Source: a bacterium (GTDB lineage Bacteria; Desulfobacterota; Deferrisomatia; Deferrisomatales; Deferrisomataceae). Taken from it: a stretch of DNA of 64,000 bases. The stretch's first letter is position 1. Every line of letters begins with the position of its first letter. Where the stretch lies: positions 62,001 through 126,000 of the forward strand of contig JALUTY010000021.1 of NCBI GenBank assembly GCA_027021615.1. The letters are read 5' to 3'. Positions 49,668 through 61,197 of this stretch are shown here, piece by piece. The notes beneath the pieces were generated by a model. It had not been told where the DNA came from, searched no databases, and was given only the letters and a program-made list of their open reading frames with translations. Position numbers and translations under genes: made by a program.

Positions 49668-51205
49668 CGGACCTCGATCCGGGGGAACAGGCTCTTCCCC
49701 CGCTCCGTGCGCACGCCGGCCGGAAGGCCGCCCCAGGTGCGGAGCTCCTCCAAACGGCCCTCGTCCACCGGCCGGGGCAGCCCCAGCCGACGCCAGATCT
49801 CCCGCCCCGTGCCGGGCAGGAACGGGAACACCAGAAGGCCCACGGCCCGCAGGGCCTCGCAGGCGTTGTAGAGCACCTGGTCCAGGCGCGGGGCCTTCTC
49901 CGGGGCCTTGGCCAGGGCCCAGGGCGCGGTGGTGTCCACGTACTTGTTGACCACGCCCACGAACTCCCACACCGAGGTCAGGGCCTTGTGGAACGCCAGG
50001 TCGTCCATGGCCGCGTCCACCTGCTCCAGGCACGCCGTCAGGGCGTCGCGCAGCCCCTCGTCCACCCCTTCGGTGCCGAACGAGAGCACGCGGGGCACCA
50101 CGCCGTCGCGGTACTTGCCCACCATGGCCAGCACCCGCGACACCAGGTTGCCCAGGTCGTTGGCCAGGTCCGAGTTGATCCGGTGGACCAGGGCCTCTCG
50201 GCTGAAATCGCCGTCCAGGCCGAACGGCACCTCCCGCAGCAGGAAGTAGCGAAACGCATCCACCCCGTACTCGGCCGCGATGGCTCCCGGGTCCACCACG
50301 TTGCCCAGGCTCTTGGACATCTTCTTGCCCTCCACGGTCCACCAGCCATGGGCGAACACCTTCTTGGGCAGCGGCAGCCCCGCGCTCATCAGGAACGTGG
50401 GCCAGTACACCGCGTGGAACCGCAGGATGTCCTTGCCGATCACGTGCACGTCGGCCGGCCAGTACCGGGAGAACCGGTCCTCCTCGTCCGGGAAGCCCGC
50501 GCCCGTGATGTAGTTGGTGAGGGCGTCGAACCACACGTAGATCACGTGGGCCGGGTCGCCCGGGACCGGGATGCCCCACGAGAAGCTGGTGCGCGAGATG
50601 GACAGGTCCCGCAGCCCCTCCCGCACGAACGACAGGATCTCGTTTCGCCGGCTCACGGGCTGGACGAAGTCGGGGTTCTCCTCGATGTGCCGGAGCAGGG
50701 GCTCCTGGTACCGGGACATCCGGAAGAAGTAGCTGGGCTCCTTGAGCCGGTCGGTGGGCCGGTGGCAGTCCGGGCAGTTGCCCTCCATGAGCTGGTTTTC
50801 CGTCCAGAAGGTCTCGCAGGGCGTGCAGTACCAGTCCTCGTACTCGCCCAGGTAGATGTCACCGTTGGCCTGAACCCGGCGGAATAGCTCTTCGACGGAA
50901 CGATGATGGGCCGGATCGGTGGTGCGGATGAACCGGTCGTTGGAGACGTCGAGGGCCTTCCAGAGGTCCTGGAACCGGGTCACCACCCGGTTGGCCAGGT
51001 CGATGGGCTGCTCGCCCCGCTCCGCCGCCGCCTTCTGAACCTTCTGGCCGTGCTCGTCGGTGCCCGTCAGGAACAGCACGTCGTAGCCGGCGGCGCGCTT
51101 GTACCGGGCCAGGGCGTCGCAGGCCACCGTGGTGTACGCGTGGCCGATGTGGGGCACGTCGTTGACGTAGTAGATCGGTGTGGTCACGTAGAAGGTTTTC
51201 GACAT
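49664..51205 (-). CDS. metG: Methionyl-tRNA synthetase
   Basis: 513 aa from the ATG at 51205, six bases after AAAGGG; an ATG two codons upstream is too near the SD. HIGH motif in VPHIGHAYT, KMSKS motif in GKKMSKSLGNVV, zinc knuckle WYCTPCETFW with NCPDCHRP. It lacks the C-terminal tRNA-binding (OB fold) domain present in about 650-aa forms. Fourth gene of the tmk-holB-ricT-metG-tatD run. Confidence 0.97.
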   Translation of the reverse strand: MSKTFYVTTPIYYVNDVPHIGHAYTTVACDALARYKRAAGYDVLFLTGTDEHGQKVQKAAAERGEQPIDLANRVVTRFQDLWKALDVSNDRFIRTTDPAHHRSVEELFRRVQANGDIYLGEYEDWYCTPCETFWTENQLMEGNCPDCHRPTDRLKEPSYFFRMSRYQEPLLRHIEENPDFVQPVSRRNEILSFVREGLRDLSISRTSFSWGIPVPGDPAHVIYVWFDALTNYITGAGFPDEEDRFSRYWPADVHVIGKDILRFHAVYWPTFLMSAGLPLPKKVFAHGWWTVEGKKMSKSLGNVVDPGAIAAEYGVDAFRYFLLREVPFGLDGDFSREALVHRINSDLANDLGNLVSRVLAMVGKYRDGVVPRVLSFGTEGVDEGLRDALTACLEQVDAAMDDLAFHKALTSVWEFVGVVNKYVDTTAPWALAKAPEKAPRLDQVLYNACEALRAVGLLVFPFLPGTGREIWRRLGLPRPVDEGRLEELRTWGGLPAGVRTERGKSLFPRIEVR

Positions 51206-51207
51206 GG

Positions 51208-52212
51208 TCATCCCTTTTTGCGTCTCGGCCGACGCCGACTTCTGCGCTTGCGCCCCTGGCCGGCCGGCTGCTCCGCCGGCGAGGAGGCCGACGCCTGGGA
51301 CGGGCTCTTGGGTTTGTCGGGCTTACGGCCTTTCCCGCCGGCGCGCTTCTCCCGGCCAGGGCCGCCGGACGTTTGCCGGGGCTCCTGCCGAGGCTTCTCT
51401 CTCTTCGCCGGCGCGGGCCGGGAGGGGACACCCCACTCGGCCACCGACACTTCCGCCTCGCCCTCGCGGGTCTGGATGACGAAGGTGCCCTCGAGCACGT
51501 TGCGCCGGACCACCTTACCGATTCCCCGGGGCGTCTCCACGGTCTTGCCCAGCCGGGGGAACCGCTTGGCCTCGCGCTTGTACTGCTCGTGCTCGTAACC
51601 CAAGCAGCACATCAGCCGGCCGCAGACCCCCGAGATCTTGGTGGGGTTCAAGGCCACGTCCTGCTCCTTGGCCATTCGCACGCTCACCGGCGAGAACTGG
51701 GTGAGCCAGGTGGCGCAGCACAGCTCCCGGCCGCAGGGGCCCACCCCTCCCACCAGCTTGGCCTCGTCGCGCACCCCGATCTGGCGCATCTCGATGCGGG
51801 TGTGGAACTCCCGGGCCAGCTCCCGCACCAGCTCCCGGAAGTCCACCCGCTGCTCGGCCGTGAAGTAGAAGATCGCCTTGGACCCGTCGAACAGATACTC
51901 CACGTCCACGAGCTTCATGGGAAGACCCTTCTCGCGGATCTTCTCCAGGCACACCTGGAACGCGTACCCTTCGAGCTCGCAGTTCTGCTCGTAGCGGAGG
52001 ATGTCGCGCTCCCCGGCCCGGCGCAGCACCTTCTTGAGCGCCTGGCCCGGCAGCGGCTCCGCCTCGCAGGGGAGCGACGCCACCTGACCCAGGGCCATGC
52101 CCCGCTCGGTCTCCACCACCACCCAATCGCCGGGCCCGCACTCCAGCGGCCCGGCGTCGAAATGGTACACGCGGCTGGCGCGCTTGAAACGAACCCCTAC
52201 GACCCGAGCCAA
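51208..52212 (-). CDS. ricT: PSP1-domain protein RicT (YaaT-like)
   Basis: 334 aa from TTG 52212, which has GGGAGG just upstream and overlaps the holB end by 16 bp. The PSP1 core (about 1-240) has the characteristic cysteines GPCGRELCCATWL and GVCGRLMCCLGYEH, used for Fe-S binding in the RicA-RicF-RicT complex of Bacillus, where it affects RNase Y processing. The C-terminal 90 residues are a low-complexity Lys/Arg/Pro tail (GRKRRSRRRPRRKKG) that may bind RNA. holB-ricT linkage is conserved in many bacteria. Confidence 0.9.
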   Translation of the reverse strand: MARVVGVRFKRASRVYHFDAGPLECGPGDWVVVETERGMALGQVASLPCEAEPLPGQALKKVLRRAGERDILRYEQNCELEGYAFQVCLEKIREKGLPMKLVDVEYLFDGSKAIFYFTAEQRVDFRELVRELAREFHTRIEMRQIGVRDEAKLVGGVGPCGRELCCATWLTQFSPVSVRMAKEQDVALNPTKISGVCGRLMCCLGYEHEQYKREAKRFPRLGKTVETPRGIGKVVRRNVLEGTFVIQTREGEAEVSVAEWGVPSRPAPAKREKPRQEPRQTSGGPGREKRAGGKGRKPDKPKSPSQASASSPAEQPAGQGRKRRSRRRPRRKKG

Positions 52213-53141
52213 CGGTCCTCCCAATCCTGCCCCGCCAGCCCGAGAAACAGGGCGTCCAGGGCCAGCTGCGTGTTCACGTTGCGATCCATCCACTCCAACA
52301 CCCTCGCCAGCCCAGCCTGACGGTCGAGCCACGCAGGAACCGCCTCGTCCAGGCGGCGGATGCGGCGGCCCACCACCCACTGCAGGGTCTCCAGCCGATC
52401 CCGCAGGTCCTGGGCCCGCGCCCACTCGGCACCCAGCCGCAGCCGCTCCCCCGCGGTCAGCCCGTCCCACCGGTCCGCCAGCTCCTCGGCCTGGCGGATC
52501 CACTCCATGAGCTCCCCCGGCTCCCGACCCAGCACCCGGCCGGGTCGGCCGCCGCACACCCGGGCCAGGGCCTGGGCGTGGTGGGGCTCCACCCCCTCCG
52601 ACACGAGGATCCGCTCCACGGCCCCGTCCGGCAAAGGGTCGAACCGAACGCACTGGCACCGGGAGACCACGGTGGGCAGGAGCTGGTCTCGGTGATGGGC
52701 GGTGAGCACCAGGTGGGTGTCTGCGGGAGGCTCCTCCAGCGTTTTCAGGAGCGCGTTGGACGCCTCCCGGGTCAGCCGGAAAGCATCAGAGATTATAGCA
52801 ACCCGGCGACCTCCCTCAAAGGGCCGAAACGAAAGGCTTTCCTGGAGCGCCCGTACCTCCTCCACCCCTACCCGCGCCCCCCGGGGCACGAGCACGTGCA
52901 GGTCCGGGTGGTTGCTCGAGTCGAGCCGCCGGCACGACCGGCACGCCCCGCACCCCTCGCCGCGGGCGAGGGCCCCAGCCTCGCCGCACAGCAGCGCCCG
53001 GGCCACCTCCCGGGCCACCCGGGTTTTGCCGACGCCGTCCGGCCCCCAGAACAGGTATGCGTGGGGCACCCGTCCCGAGCCCAGGCTGCGGCGTAACACC
53101 CGCAGGGGCCGCTCGTGACCGACCACCCTTCCCCCGGCCAC
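52197..53141 (-). CDS. holB: DNA polymerase III subunit delta'
   Basis: 314 aa. Clamp-loader AAA+ subunit: Walker A-like LFWGPDGVGKTRVA, zinc cluster CGACRSC, KTLEEPPADTHLVL and the SRC motif VVSRCQCVRF. Located between tmk and ricT as in many genomes. 3 bp after tmk. Confidence 0.93.
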   Translation of the reverse strand: MAGGRVVGHERPLRVLRRSLGSGRVPHAYLFWGPDGVGKTRVAREVARALLCGEAGALARGEGCGACRSCRRLDSSNHPDLHVLVPRGARVGVEEVRALQESLSFRPFEGGRRVAIISDAFRLTREASNALLKTLEEPPADTHLVLTAHHRDQLLPTVVSRCQCVRFDPLPDGAVERILVSEGVEPHHAQALARVCGGRPGRVLGREPGELMEWIRQAEELADRWDGLTAGERLRLGAEWARAQDLRDRLETLQWVVGRRIRRLDEAVPAWLDRQAGLARVLEWMDRNVNTQLALDALFLGLAGQDWEDRWLGS

Positions 53142-53144
53142 GGC

Positions 53145-53786
53145 CTAGCCCCCCCCGGGGAATAGGTCGGCCACCTCGGCCCACACCCGCTCGAACACCT
53201 CGTCCTCCGAGCCTAAAGCGTCCACCAGGCGCACCCGCCCGGGCTCGCGCTCGGCAATGGTCCGGTAGCCCTGTCGGACCCTGCGGTGGAACGCCAAGGC
53301 CTCCTTCTCGAACCGCACCTCCGCCCCGTGGGGGCCATGGCGGCCCAGTGACCGAGCCACCCCCTCCTCGGGGTCCAGATCGAGCACCACGGTGCGGTCC
53401 GGCACCACTCCGGCCGCGGCCAGTCGGTTCACGGTGCGGACCGCCTCGGCCGGCATTCCCCGGCCCCATCCCTGGTAGGCCTCGGTGGCGTCGGTGAACC
53501 GGTCGCACACCACCACCTCCCCCGCCTCGAGGGCCGGCCGGATCACCCGCTCCACGTGCTGGGCGCGGTCCGCACCGTACAAGAGCAGCTCCGCCCGGGC
53601 ACATGGCGGATCCCCCCGATCCTCTAAAAGCATCCGGCGCAGGTCATGGCCCAGGGGGGTACCCCCCGGCTCCCGGGTCAGACGCACCCGGTGGCCCAGC
53701 CGCTCCAGGTGCCCGGCCAACCTGCGGGCCTGGGTGGTCTTGCCCGTGCCCTCACCGCCTTCCAGGGTCACGAACACTCCGCTCAT
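53145..53786 (-). CDS. tmk: Thymidylate kinase
   Basis: 213 aa from ATG 53786, overlapping gpsA by 4 bp. P-loop TLEGGEGTGKTTQ, DR(X) motif VVCDRFTDATEAYQGWGRG, and a LID region SLGRHGPHG. Phosphorylates dTMP. Starts the DNA/RNA metabolism half of the long operon. Confidence 0.95.
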   Translation of the reverse strand: MSGVFVTLEGGEGTGKTTQARRLAGHLERLGHRVRLTREPGGTPLGHDLRRMLLEDRGDPPCARAELLLYGADRAQHVERVIRPALEAGEVVVCDRFTDATEAYQGWGRGMPAEAVRTVNRLAAAGVVPDRTVVLDLDPEEGVARSLGRHGPHGAEVRFEKEALAFHRRVRQGYRTIAEREPGRVRLVDALGSEDEVFERVWAEVADLFPGGG

Positions 53787-54814
53787 GCGGGGGGGGTCTC
53801 CAGGTCCCAGAACTCCCGTTTGGCCGGCCGGCCCATGAGCCGCGCCACCCCCTGGCGCGGCTCCAAGCGCCCCTCCACCACATCCCACACGGTCTCGGCG
53901 ATGGGCATCTCCACCCCCTGCCTGCGGGCCAGCTCCACGGCAGCGCCCGCGGTCTTCACCCCCTCGGCCACGGCCCGCATCGACCCCAGGATCTCGTCCA
54001 ACGGCTCCCCATGGCCCAACCGCAGCCCCACGGTGCGGTTCCGGGACAGGCCCCCGGTGCAGGTGAGCACCAGGTCCCCCATGCCGGCCAGCCCCAGGAA
54101 GGTCAGGGGATCGGCTCCCAGGGCCACACCCAACCGGCTGATCTCGGCCAGCCCTCGGGTGATCAGGGCTGCCCGGCTGTTGTGGCCGAACCCCAGACCA
54201 TCGGAGATGCCGGCGGCCAACGCCACCACGTTCTTCAGGGCCCCGCCGGTCTCCACCCCCACGATATCGTCCAGGGTGTAGACCCGGAACCGACGATCGC
54301 TGAACAGCTCCTGGAGCCGGCCGGCCGCCTCGGGGTCGCGGCAGGCCAGGCTCACGGCGGTGGGCATGGCCTGGGCCACCTCGGCCGCGAACGAGGGCCC
54401 CGACAGGGCCGCGATCCGCCCCTCAAACCCCGGTGGAAGCGCCTCGCACAGGACCTCGTGCATGAGCCGGAGGCTACCCATCTCGATGCCCTTGGACGCG
54501 GTGACCACCCAGGCGTCGGCCTCGATCGCCCCGGCGGCCCGGGTCATGACCTGCCGGACCACCTGAGAGGGGGTCACGCTCACCACAACCCACGCCCCGG
54601 ACACGGCCTCCTCCAAGTCGTTGGTGGGCCGTACCGAGTCCGGGATCCGGTGACCGGGCAGGTACAGATCGTTCTCCCGGGTCACGGCCATGCGCTGGGC
54701 CAGGTCAGGCTCGTACACCCACAGGTCCACGGCCACGCCTTTGCGGCCCAGGACCGTAGCCAGGGCCGTGCCCCACGCCCCGGCCCCCACCACCGCCACC
54801 TTCCTCGTGCTCAC
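53783..54814 (-). CDS. gpsA: NAD(P)-dependent glycerol-3-phosphate dehydrogenase
   Basis: 343 aa from GTG 54814. Cofactor site VAVVGAGAWGTALATVLG, substrate motifs LSGPSFAAEVA and the catalytic Lys in VETGGALKNVVALAAG, GLAGMGDLVLTCT. Makes sn-glycerol-3-phosphate for phospholipids. The start overlaps rsfS by 4 bp. Confidence 0.96.
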   Translation of the reverse strand: MSTRKVAVVGAGAWGTALATVLGRKGVAVDLWVYEPDLAQRMAVTRENDLYLPGHRIPDSVRPTNDLEEAVSGAWVVVSVTPSQVVRQVMTRAAGAIEADAWVVTASKGIEMGSLRLMHEVLCEALPPGFEGRIAALSGPSFAAEVAQAMPTAVSLACRDPEAAGRLQELFSDRRFRVYTLDDIVGVETGGALKNVVALAAGISDGLGFGHNSRAALITRGLAEISRLGVALGADPLTFLGLAGMGDLVLTCTGGLSRNRTVGLRLGHGEPLDEILGSMRAVAEGVKTAGAAVELARRQGVEMPIAETVWDVVEGRLEPRQGVARLMGRPAKREFWDLETPPA

Positions 54815-55197
54815 GGGCTCATCTCCCGCCGGGGCTCGAGCACGTCCAAGGGAATCGGGATCCGAGGCGCGTCGAACCACAGCTCCTCCAAACCGAACTC
54901 CTCACGGACCGCCTCGTAGAACACGTGGACCACCCAGTCCCCGAAGTCCAGCAGCGCCCATCGACCCTCCCGAACTCCCTCGGTGCCGATGGGTCGGACT
55001 CCTCGTTTCTTCATCGCCTCGAGCACGGCCTCGGCGATGGTCTGCACCCGGCGGTCACTCGACCCGCTCACGATCACGAAGTAGTCGGTGAACCCGGCCA
55101 CCTCGCGCACGTCGAGCACGGCCGGATCGGTGGCTCGTTTGTCGGCCGCCGCGCGCACGCAAACCATCACCCGCTCCAGAGTCCGTTTGTCGGTCAT
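54811..55197 (-). CDS. rsfS: Ribosomal silencing factor RsfS
   Basis: 128 aa. Signature DYFVIVSGSSDRRVQTIAEA and WALLDFGDWVVHVF. Binds ribosomal protein uL14 and blocks subunit joining in starvation. ATG overlaps the nadD stop; nadD-rsfS linkage is the usual one. Confidence 0.93.
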   Translation of the reverse strand: MTDKRTLERVMVCVRAAADKRATDPAVLDVREVAGFTDYFVIVSGSSDRRVQTIAEAVLEAMKKRGVRPIGTEGVREGRWALLDFGDWVVHVFYEAVREEFGLEELWFDAPRIPIPLDVLEPRREMSP

Positions 55198-55886
55198 CTC
55201 CCGCTCCCTCGAAACCATTCCGGATGCTGCCCAGCGGCCCGCTCCAGCGAGGCCCGCACCGGCTCCGCCACCAGGTACCGCACCGAGCGCCCCCGGGCCA
55301 GCAGGACCCGAATGGTGGACGACGAGATCTCCAGGGGCGTCACCCGCACGACCCGAACCTCGCGGCCCGATGCGTGCCGGTATCCGTGGGCGGTGGGCTC
55401 GCACTCCTCCCGCAGGGCCGGGGGGGGCAGCAGGGGGCCCTCGTCGGGGGGCCGGCGCATCACGGCAAGGTCGGCCAGGGCAAACAGCTCGGGGTACCGG
55501 TGCCAGGTATGGATCTCGCGGAACGCATCGGCCCCCATCAGGAACCACAGCCTCTGGTCCGATCCCATCTCGCGCCGGAACTCGGCCAGGGTGTCCACCG
55601 TGTAGCTCGGGCCGTCCCGTCGCAGCTCCCGGTTCGAGACCCGGAACCTGGGGTTTCCAGCAACGGACTCCCGCAGCCACTCCCAGCGGGCCTCGGCCGG
55701 GGCCAGAGATTCAGAACCCTTGTGGGGCGGGACCCGGGCCGGCACGAACCAGACCCGCTCCAACCCCAGCGCGTCGGCCACCTCCTCGGCCGCCCGCAGG
55801 TGACCCAGGTGGACGGGGTTGAAGGTGCCGCCGAACACTCCTACGCCGCCCGGGGGCGGTGCCTCGGCGGACGGATCAGCCCTCAC
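55194..55886 (-). CDS. nadD: Nicotinate-nucleotide adenylyltransferase
   Basis: 230 aa, GTG start overlapping proA by 11 bp. Nucleotidyltransferase motif [19 protein letters not shown] and C-terminal [13 protein letters not shown]. Forms deamido-NAD from NaMN and ATP. Confidence 0.95.
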   Translation of the reverse strand: MRADPSAEAPPPGGVGVFGGTFNPVHLGHLRAAEEVADALGLERVWFVPARVPPHKGSESLAPAEARWEWLRESVAGNPRFRVSNRELRRDGPSYTVDTLAEFRREMGSDQRLWFLMGADAFREIHTWHRYPELFALADLAVMRRPPDEGPLLPPPALREECEPTAHGYRHASGREVRVVRVTPLEISSSTIRVLLARGRSVRYLVAEPVRASLERAAGQHPEWFRGSGR

Positions 55887-57135
55887 GCACCTGCCCTTCG
55901 CCGAAGATCACAAACTTGGTGGTGGTCAGATCCATAACCCCCATGGGTCCAAAAGCGTGGAGCTTGGTGGTGGAGATGCCGATCTCGGCCCCGAGGCCGA
56001 GCTGCTGGCCGTCGCTGAACCGGGTCGAGGCGTTTACCGCCACCACCGAGGAGTTCACCTCACGCACGAACCGTTGGGCGTTGGCGTAGTCCCGGGTCAC
56101 GATGGCCTCGGTGTGGAGGCTGGAGTACCGATCGATGTGGTCGATGGCTCCGTCGAGCCCGTCCACCACCCGCACGGCCAGGATCAGATCCAGATACTCG
56201 GCGTGCCAGTCCTCCTCGGTGGCCTCCCGAGCCTCGGGGATCCACCGACGGGTCTGGGGGCACCCCCGGATCTCGACCCCGACCTCCCCCAGCGAGGCGC
56301 CAACCCGAGGCAGGAACGCCTCGGCCACGTCCCGATGGACCAGCAGGGTCTCCAGGGCGTTACACACCCCGGGTCGTTGGCACTTGGCGTTGAGCACGAT
56401 CCGCTCGGCCGCGTCCAGGTCGGCCCATGCGTCCACGAACAGGTGGCACACGCCCTTGAAGTGCTTGATTACCGGGATGCGGCTGTTCTCGGTGACGAAC
56501 CGGATCAGGCCCTCTCCTCCCCGAGGGATGATCAGGTCGATGTACTCGTCGAGCCGGAGCATCTCCAGCACGGCCTGGCGGTCGGTCACGCCAACCACCT
56601 GGATGGCCCCCTCGGGCACGCCCGCGGCCGCCGCGGCCTGGTCGAGCACGGCCGCGATGGCCCGGTTGGAGTGGATGGCCTCGCTTCCGCCCCGCAGAAC
56701 CACCGCGTTGCCCGCCTTCAGGCACAGGCCGGCGGCGTCGGCAGTGACGTTAGGCCGGGACTCGTAGATGATCCCGATCACCCCCAAGGGGATGCGCTGC
56801 TTACCCACCAGCAGGCCGTTGGGCCGCTTCCACATGCGCACCACCTCGCCCACCGGGTCGGCCTGGGCCGCCACCTCGCGCAGGCCCTGGGCCATGGAGG
56901 CGATGACCCCGTCCGACAGGGTGAGCCGGTCTATCATCGCCCTCGACAGCCCCGCCCGCGCCGCCTCCTCCAGATCCCTACGGTTGGCGGCCTGGAGCTC
57001 GGCCCGGGCCTCCTCGAGCCCGTCGGCCATGGCCCTGAGGGCGTCGTCCTTCACCCGGCTCGAGAGCCTCGCCAGCGCCCGGCTCGCCTGCCGGGCCTTG
57101 CGCCCCATCTCCACCAGCTCGTCCCGAATCGACAT
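55876..57135 (-). CDS. proA: Gamma-glutamyl phosphate reductase
   Basis: 419 aa. Aldehyde dehydrogenase superfamily enzyme of proline synthesis; catalytic Cys in [16 protein letters not shown], with [14 protein letters not shown] and [14 protein letters not shown] typical of ProA. 18 bp behind proB, GAGGAGGG SD. Confidence 0.96.
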   Translation of the reverse strand: MSIRDELVEMGRKARQASRALARLSSRVKDDALRAMADGLEEARAELQAANRRDLEEAARAGLSRAMIDRLTLSDGVIASMAQGLREVAAQADPVGEVVRMWKRPNGLLVGKQRIPLGVIGIIYESRPNVTADAAGLCLKAGNAVVLRGGSEAIHSNRAIAAVLDQAAAAAGVPEGAIQVVGVTDRQAVLEMLRLDEYIDLIIPRGGEGLIRFVTENSRIPVIKHFKGVCHLFVDAWADLDAAERIVLNAKCQRPGVCNALETLLVHRDVAEAFLPRVGASLGEVGVEIRGCPQTRRWIPEAREATEEDWHAEYLDLILAVRVVDGLDGAIDHIDRYSSLHTEAIVTRDYANAQRFVREVNSSVVAVNASTRFSDGQQLGLGAEIGISTTKLHAFGPMGVMDLTTTKFVIFGEGQVREG

Positions 57136-57153
57136 CCGGCCCTCCTCGCTCCC

Positions 57154-59288
<2,135 letters not shown>

Positions 59289-59306
59289 CTAGGGGTTTCC
59301 CATTTC

Positions 59307-59345
59307 CGCTAGAAGGCTGGAAGGCTAGGATACTAGAAGGCTTGA
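59307..59345 (-). repeat. Period-8 tandem array upstream of obgE
   Basis: GCTAGAAGGCTGGAAGGCTA, GGATACTAGAAGGCTTG. It lies 19 bp upstream of the obgE ATG. Confidence 0.7.
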
Positions 59346-59412
59346 AACCCTCCGTGATCTCCCAGCATTCCAAACATGGCCACGCCTCTTCGGCGTCACC
59401 TCACCGTCTCTG

Positions 59413-59599
59413 GGGGCAAGGGGCCTGCCGGAGAGCCGGGCGCGGCCCCTTAGCTCGCCGCGCAGCACCTTTGACGCTCGGACCGCGAAATGGTTCGGAC
59501 TCCACCGAGTTGTCATGAAACCAGCTCTTCGGTTCCGTGCCTGCGCGGCGAATCTCATGCCCGGCTTCGCGCCCGGCCGGAGGCAGGTCCCTTGCCTCT
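59413..59599 (-). repeat. 187-bp dispersed palindromic repeat, copy E
   Basis: Minus orientation, full length. GGGGCAAGGGGCCTGCCGG to GGCAGGTCCCTTGCCTC, preceded by a CACGCCTCTTCGGCGTCACC block (59384) and followed by TTTGAACGTAATGCGG and CATTAG (59619). Confidence 0.85.
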
Positions 59600-59646
59600 C
59601 CCCTCCGGGGGCTCTGGGTTTGAACGTAATGCGGCATTAGAGTCCG

Positions 59647-59835
59647 GGGGGCATGGGGCCTGCTGGAGAGCCGCGTGCGGCCGTATCAGGGGACAGAATT
59701 CAGAGGACAGTGGACAAGAAAAACCTTTCACGTTTTGCAAAACTCCCCCACGGCTTTTGGACTCTACCCGAACTTCTGCCTTCTGCCCTCTGGCCCCTGA
59801 CACCTGAATCGCAGGCCCCATGCCCGCCACCGGCA
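59647..59835 (-). repeat. Chimeric repeat copy G: repeat ends with a foreign interior
   Basis: The first 35 bp (GGGGCATGGGGCCTGCTGG, GAGAGCCGCGTGCGGC) match copy D; after 59682 the interior changes to CAGGGGACAGAATTCAGAGG-type units, with TTCTGCCTTCTGCCCTCTGG near the far end and CAGGCCCCATGCCC at the right terminus. Same plan as 28768-28930. Confidence 0.6.
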
Positions 59836-59857
59836 ATGGGCCCGGCCCCACGAACGA

Positions 59858-59888
59858 AGGCCCGGACGGGGTTCCCCTGTCCGGGCCT
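59858..59888 (-). terminator. Terminator after rpmA
   Basis: 10-bp stem AGGCCCGGAC/GTCCGGGCCT with a further AGGGG/CCCC pair in the loop; minus strand continues TCGTTCG. Would uncouple obgE from rplU-rpmA at least in part. Confidence 0.6.
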
Positions 59889-59928
59889 CGCAAGGGCTGC
59901 GTAAGACGTCGGGTCCGGGGAGGGGCCC

Positions 59929-60201
59929 CTAAGAAGCCGCCTCCTCGGCCGGGATCACGGTCACGTACACTCGGCGCTCCCGGCCCCTCGCCTCGAACTT
60001 CACCACCCCGTCCACCAGGGCGAACAGAGTGTGATCCCGGCCCACGCCCACGTTCTGACCGGGCTTGAACTTGGTGCCCAGCTGCCGAACCAGGATGTTT
60101 CCGGCGCGTACGGTCTGGCCGCCGAACCGTTTCACCCCCCTTCGTTTGCCGATACTGTCGCGGCCGTTCCGGGAGCTGCCGCCTGCCTTCTTATGAGCCA
60201 T
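59929..60201 (-). CDS. rpmA: 50S ribosomal protein L27
   Basis: 90 aa. [20 protein letters not shown] start is diagnostic for bL27; [19 protein letters not shown] follows. No N-terminal cleavage extension. 18 bp behind rplU. Confidence 0.98.
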   Translation of the reverse strand: MAHKKAGGSSRNGRDSIGKRRGVKRFGGQTVRAGNILVRQLGTKFKPGQNVGVGRDHTLFALVDGVVKFEARGRERRVYVTVIPAEEAAS

Positions 60202-60219
60202 ATCCCATCCCTCCTCGGA

Positions 60220-60534
60220 TCAGGCCGTCTCGATGGCCTCGACCTTCACGCCGGTATAGGACTGCCGGTGCCCCTGCTTTCGACGGTACCCTTTGCGACG
60301 CTTCATTTTGAACACGATAATCTTCTTGTCACGGCCCTGCTCCACGATGGTGCCGCGGACCCGGGCACCTTCGACCACGGGCTTGCCCAGCTTGAGCTCG
60401 CTCCCGTCGTTCACCAGGAGCACCTCCTCGAACACCACCTCTTGACCCACGTCGCCCGGGAGCTTCTCCACCTTCAGGAAGTCTCCCTGGTCAACCAGGT
60501 ACTGCTTGCCTCCGGTGCGGATCACTGCATACAT
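60220..60534 (-). CDS. rplU: 50S ribosomal protein L21
   Basis: 104 aa from ATG 60534 (GGAGGAAGAAG SD). MYAVIRTGGKQYLVDQGD and FKMKRRKGYRRKQGHRQ are bL21 signatures. First gene of the rplU-rpmA-obgE unit, driven by the promoter at 60593-60622. Confidence 0.98.
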   Translation of the reverse strand: MYAVIRTGGKQYLVDQGDFLKVEKLPGDVGQEVVFEEVLLVNDGSELKLGKPVVEGARVRGTIVEQGRDKKIIVFKMKRRKGYRRKQGHRQSYTGVKVEAIETA

Positions 60535-60555
60535 CGGCTTCTTCCTCCAACCCAC

Positions 60556-60571
60556 GGCCCCGCGCGGGGCC
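60556..60571 (-). promoter_or_regulatory. Hairpin in the rplU leader
   Basis: GGCCCCGCGCGGGGCC is a perfect self-complementary stem between the promoter and the rplU SD. It may act in leader regulation by L21, as known for some L21 leaders; structural match not tested. Confidence 0.45.
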
Positions 60572-60592
60572 CCTGTTTCGAGAGAAAAGCGG

Positions 60593-60622
60593 ACTATAGT
60601 GAACCGGCGGACTCGATGTCAA
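60593..60622 (-). promoter_or_regulatory. Sigma-70 promoter of rplU-rpmA
   Basis: Minus strand: -35 TTGACA (60617-60622), 18-bp spacer, -10 TATAGT (60593-60598). Leader of about 50 nt. Confidence 0.85.
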
Positions 60623-60647
60623 CCCGTACGCAGGCTTTCCGACAACT

Positions 60648-60682
60648 TCGGTCGTCGATCTACGGTCATCCGTCGGCGGTCG
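60648..60682 (-). repeat. Period-7 tandem array upstream of the rplU promoter
   Basis: TTCGGTCGTCGATCTACGGT then CATCCGTCGGCGGTCG: degenerate CGGTCNN heptads. The DNA from 60683 to 60837 shows nothing I can name. Confidence 0.6.
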
Positions 60683-60837
60683 AAAAAACCGTGAGCCCCA
60701 AGCCGAAGCCTCGGGGACGCGGGTCTACTGGAGCGCCGGGCGTCGTGGCTCCCATGCTTTCCACATCCAGCCCTCAGCACCCTGCCAGAGAACCTCGGGC
60801 CCTCTCCGGCGTCCAACTTCCAGTCCCTCGCCCCCAT

Positions 60838-61014
60838 CCCGCACGACTCATGAGGTTTCCTGCTGCGACCGCCAAGTGCACGCCATCTCAGGGCTTGCTC
60901 GCGTCCCAGAACTCGACGTAGCATCCCCCAACGCCTTCGCCCGCAGCGCTCGTGCCTGCCCCGATCTGACACACGCCCAGCGGTTTCGTGACGCACGCTC
61001 GGGAATCATGCGGG
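60838..61014 (+). mobile_element. MITE-like 176-bp element, copy 2 (177 bp)
   Basis: Ends CCCGCACGACTCATGA (60838-60853) and GGAATCATGCGGG (61002-61014), with shared interior blocks TGCACGCCATCTC, GCTTGCTCGCG, CTGCCCCGA and GCGGTTTCG-type sequences in the same order as copy 1. No clear target duplication; more diverged. Confidence 0.65.
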
Positions 61015-61122
61015 TTGGATACAGCCCCCCCAGGGCCGGTCCACCGGCAAAGTGGAAACCCGATAGGCCTTCAAACTTCCCATTGATGGAACCCGGTTAC
61101 CCTTTTCCCTCCCTTTACCCCC

Positions 61123-61151
61123 TTGACGAAGGCACAGTTTCTGCATAAAGC
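61123..61151 (+). promoter_or_regulatory. Candidate sigma-70 promoter ahead of a small ORF
   Basis: TTGACG at 61123-61128, 17-bp spacer, TAAAGC at 61146-61151. Would start transcription about 40 bp upstream of the ATG at 61198. Confidence 0.4.
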
Positions 61152-61197
61152 ACCTTCAGACCCCATCCCACCGGAGGGATCGAGAAATCCGTTTCCC

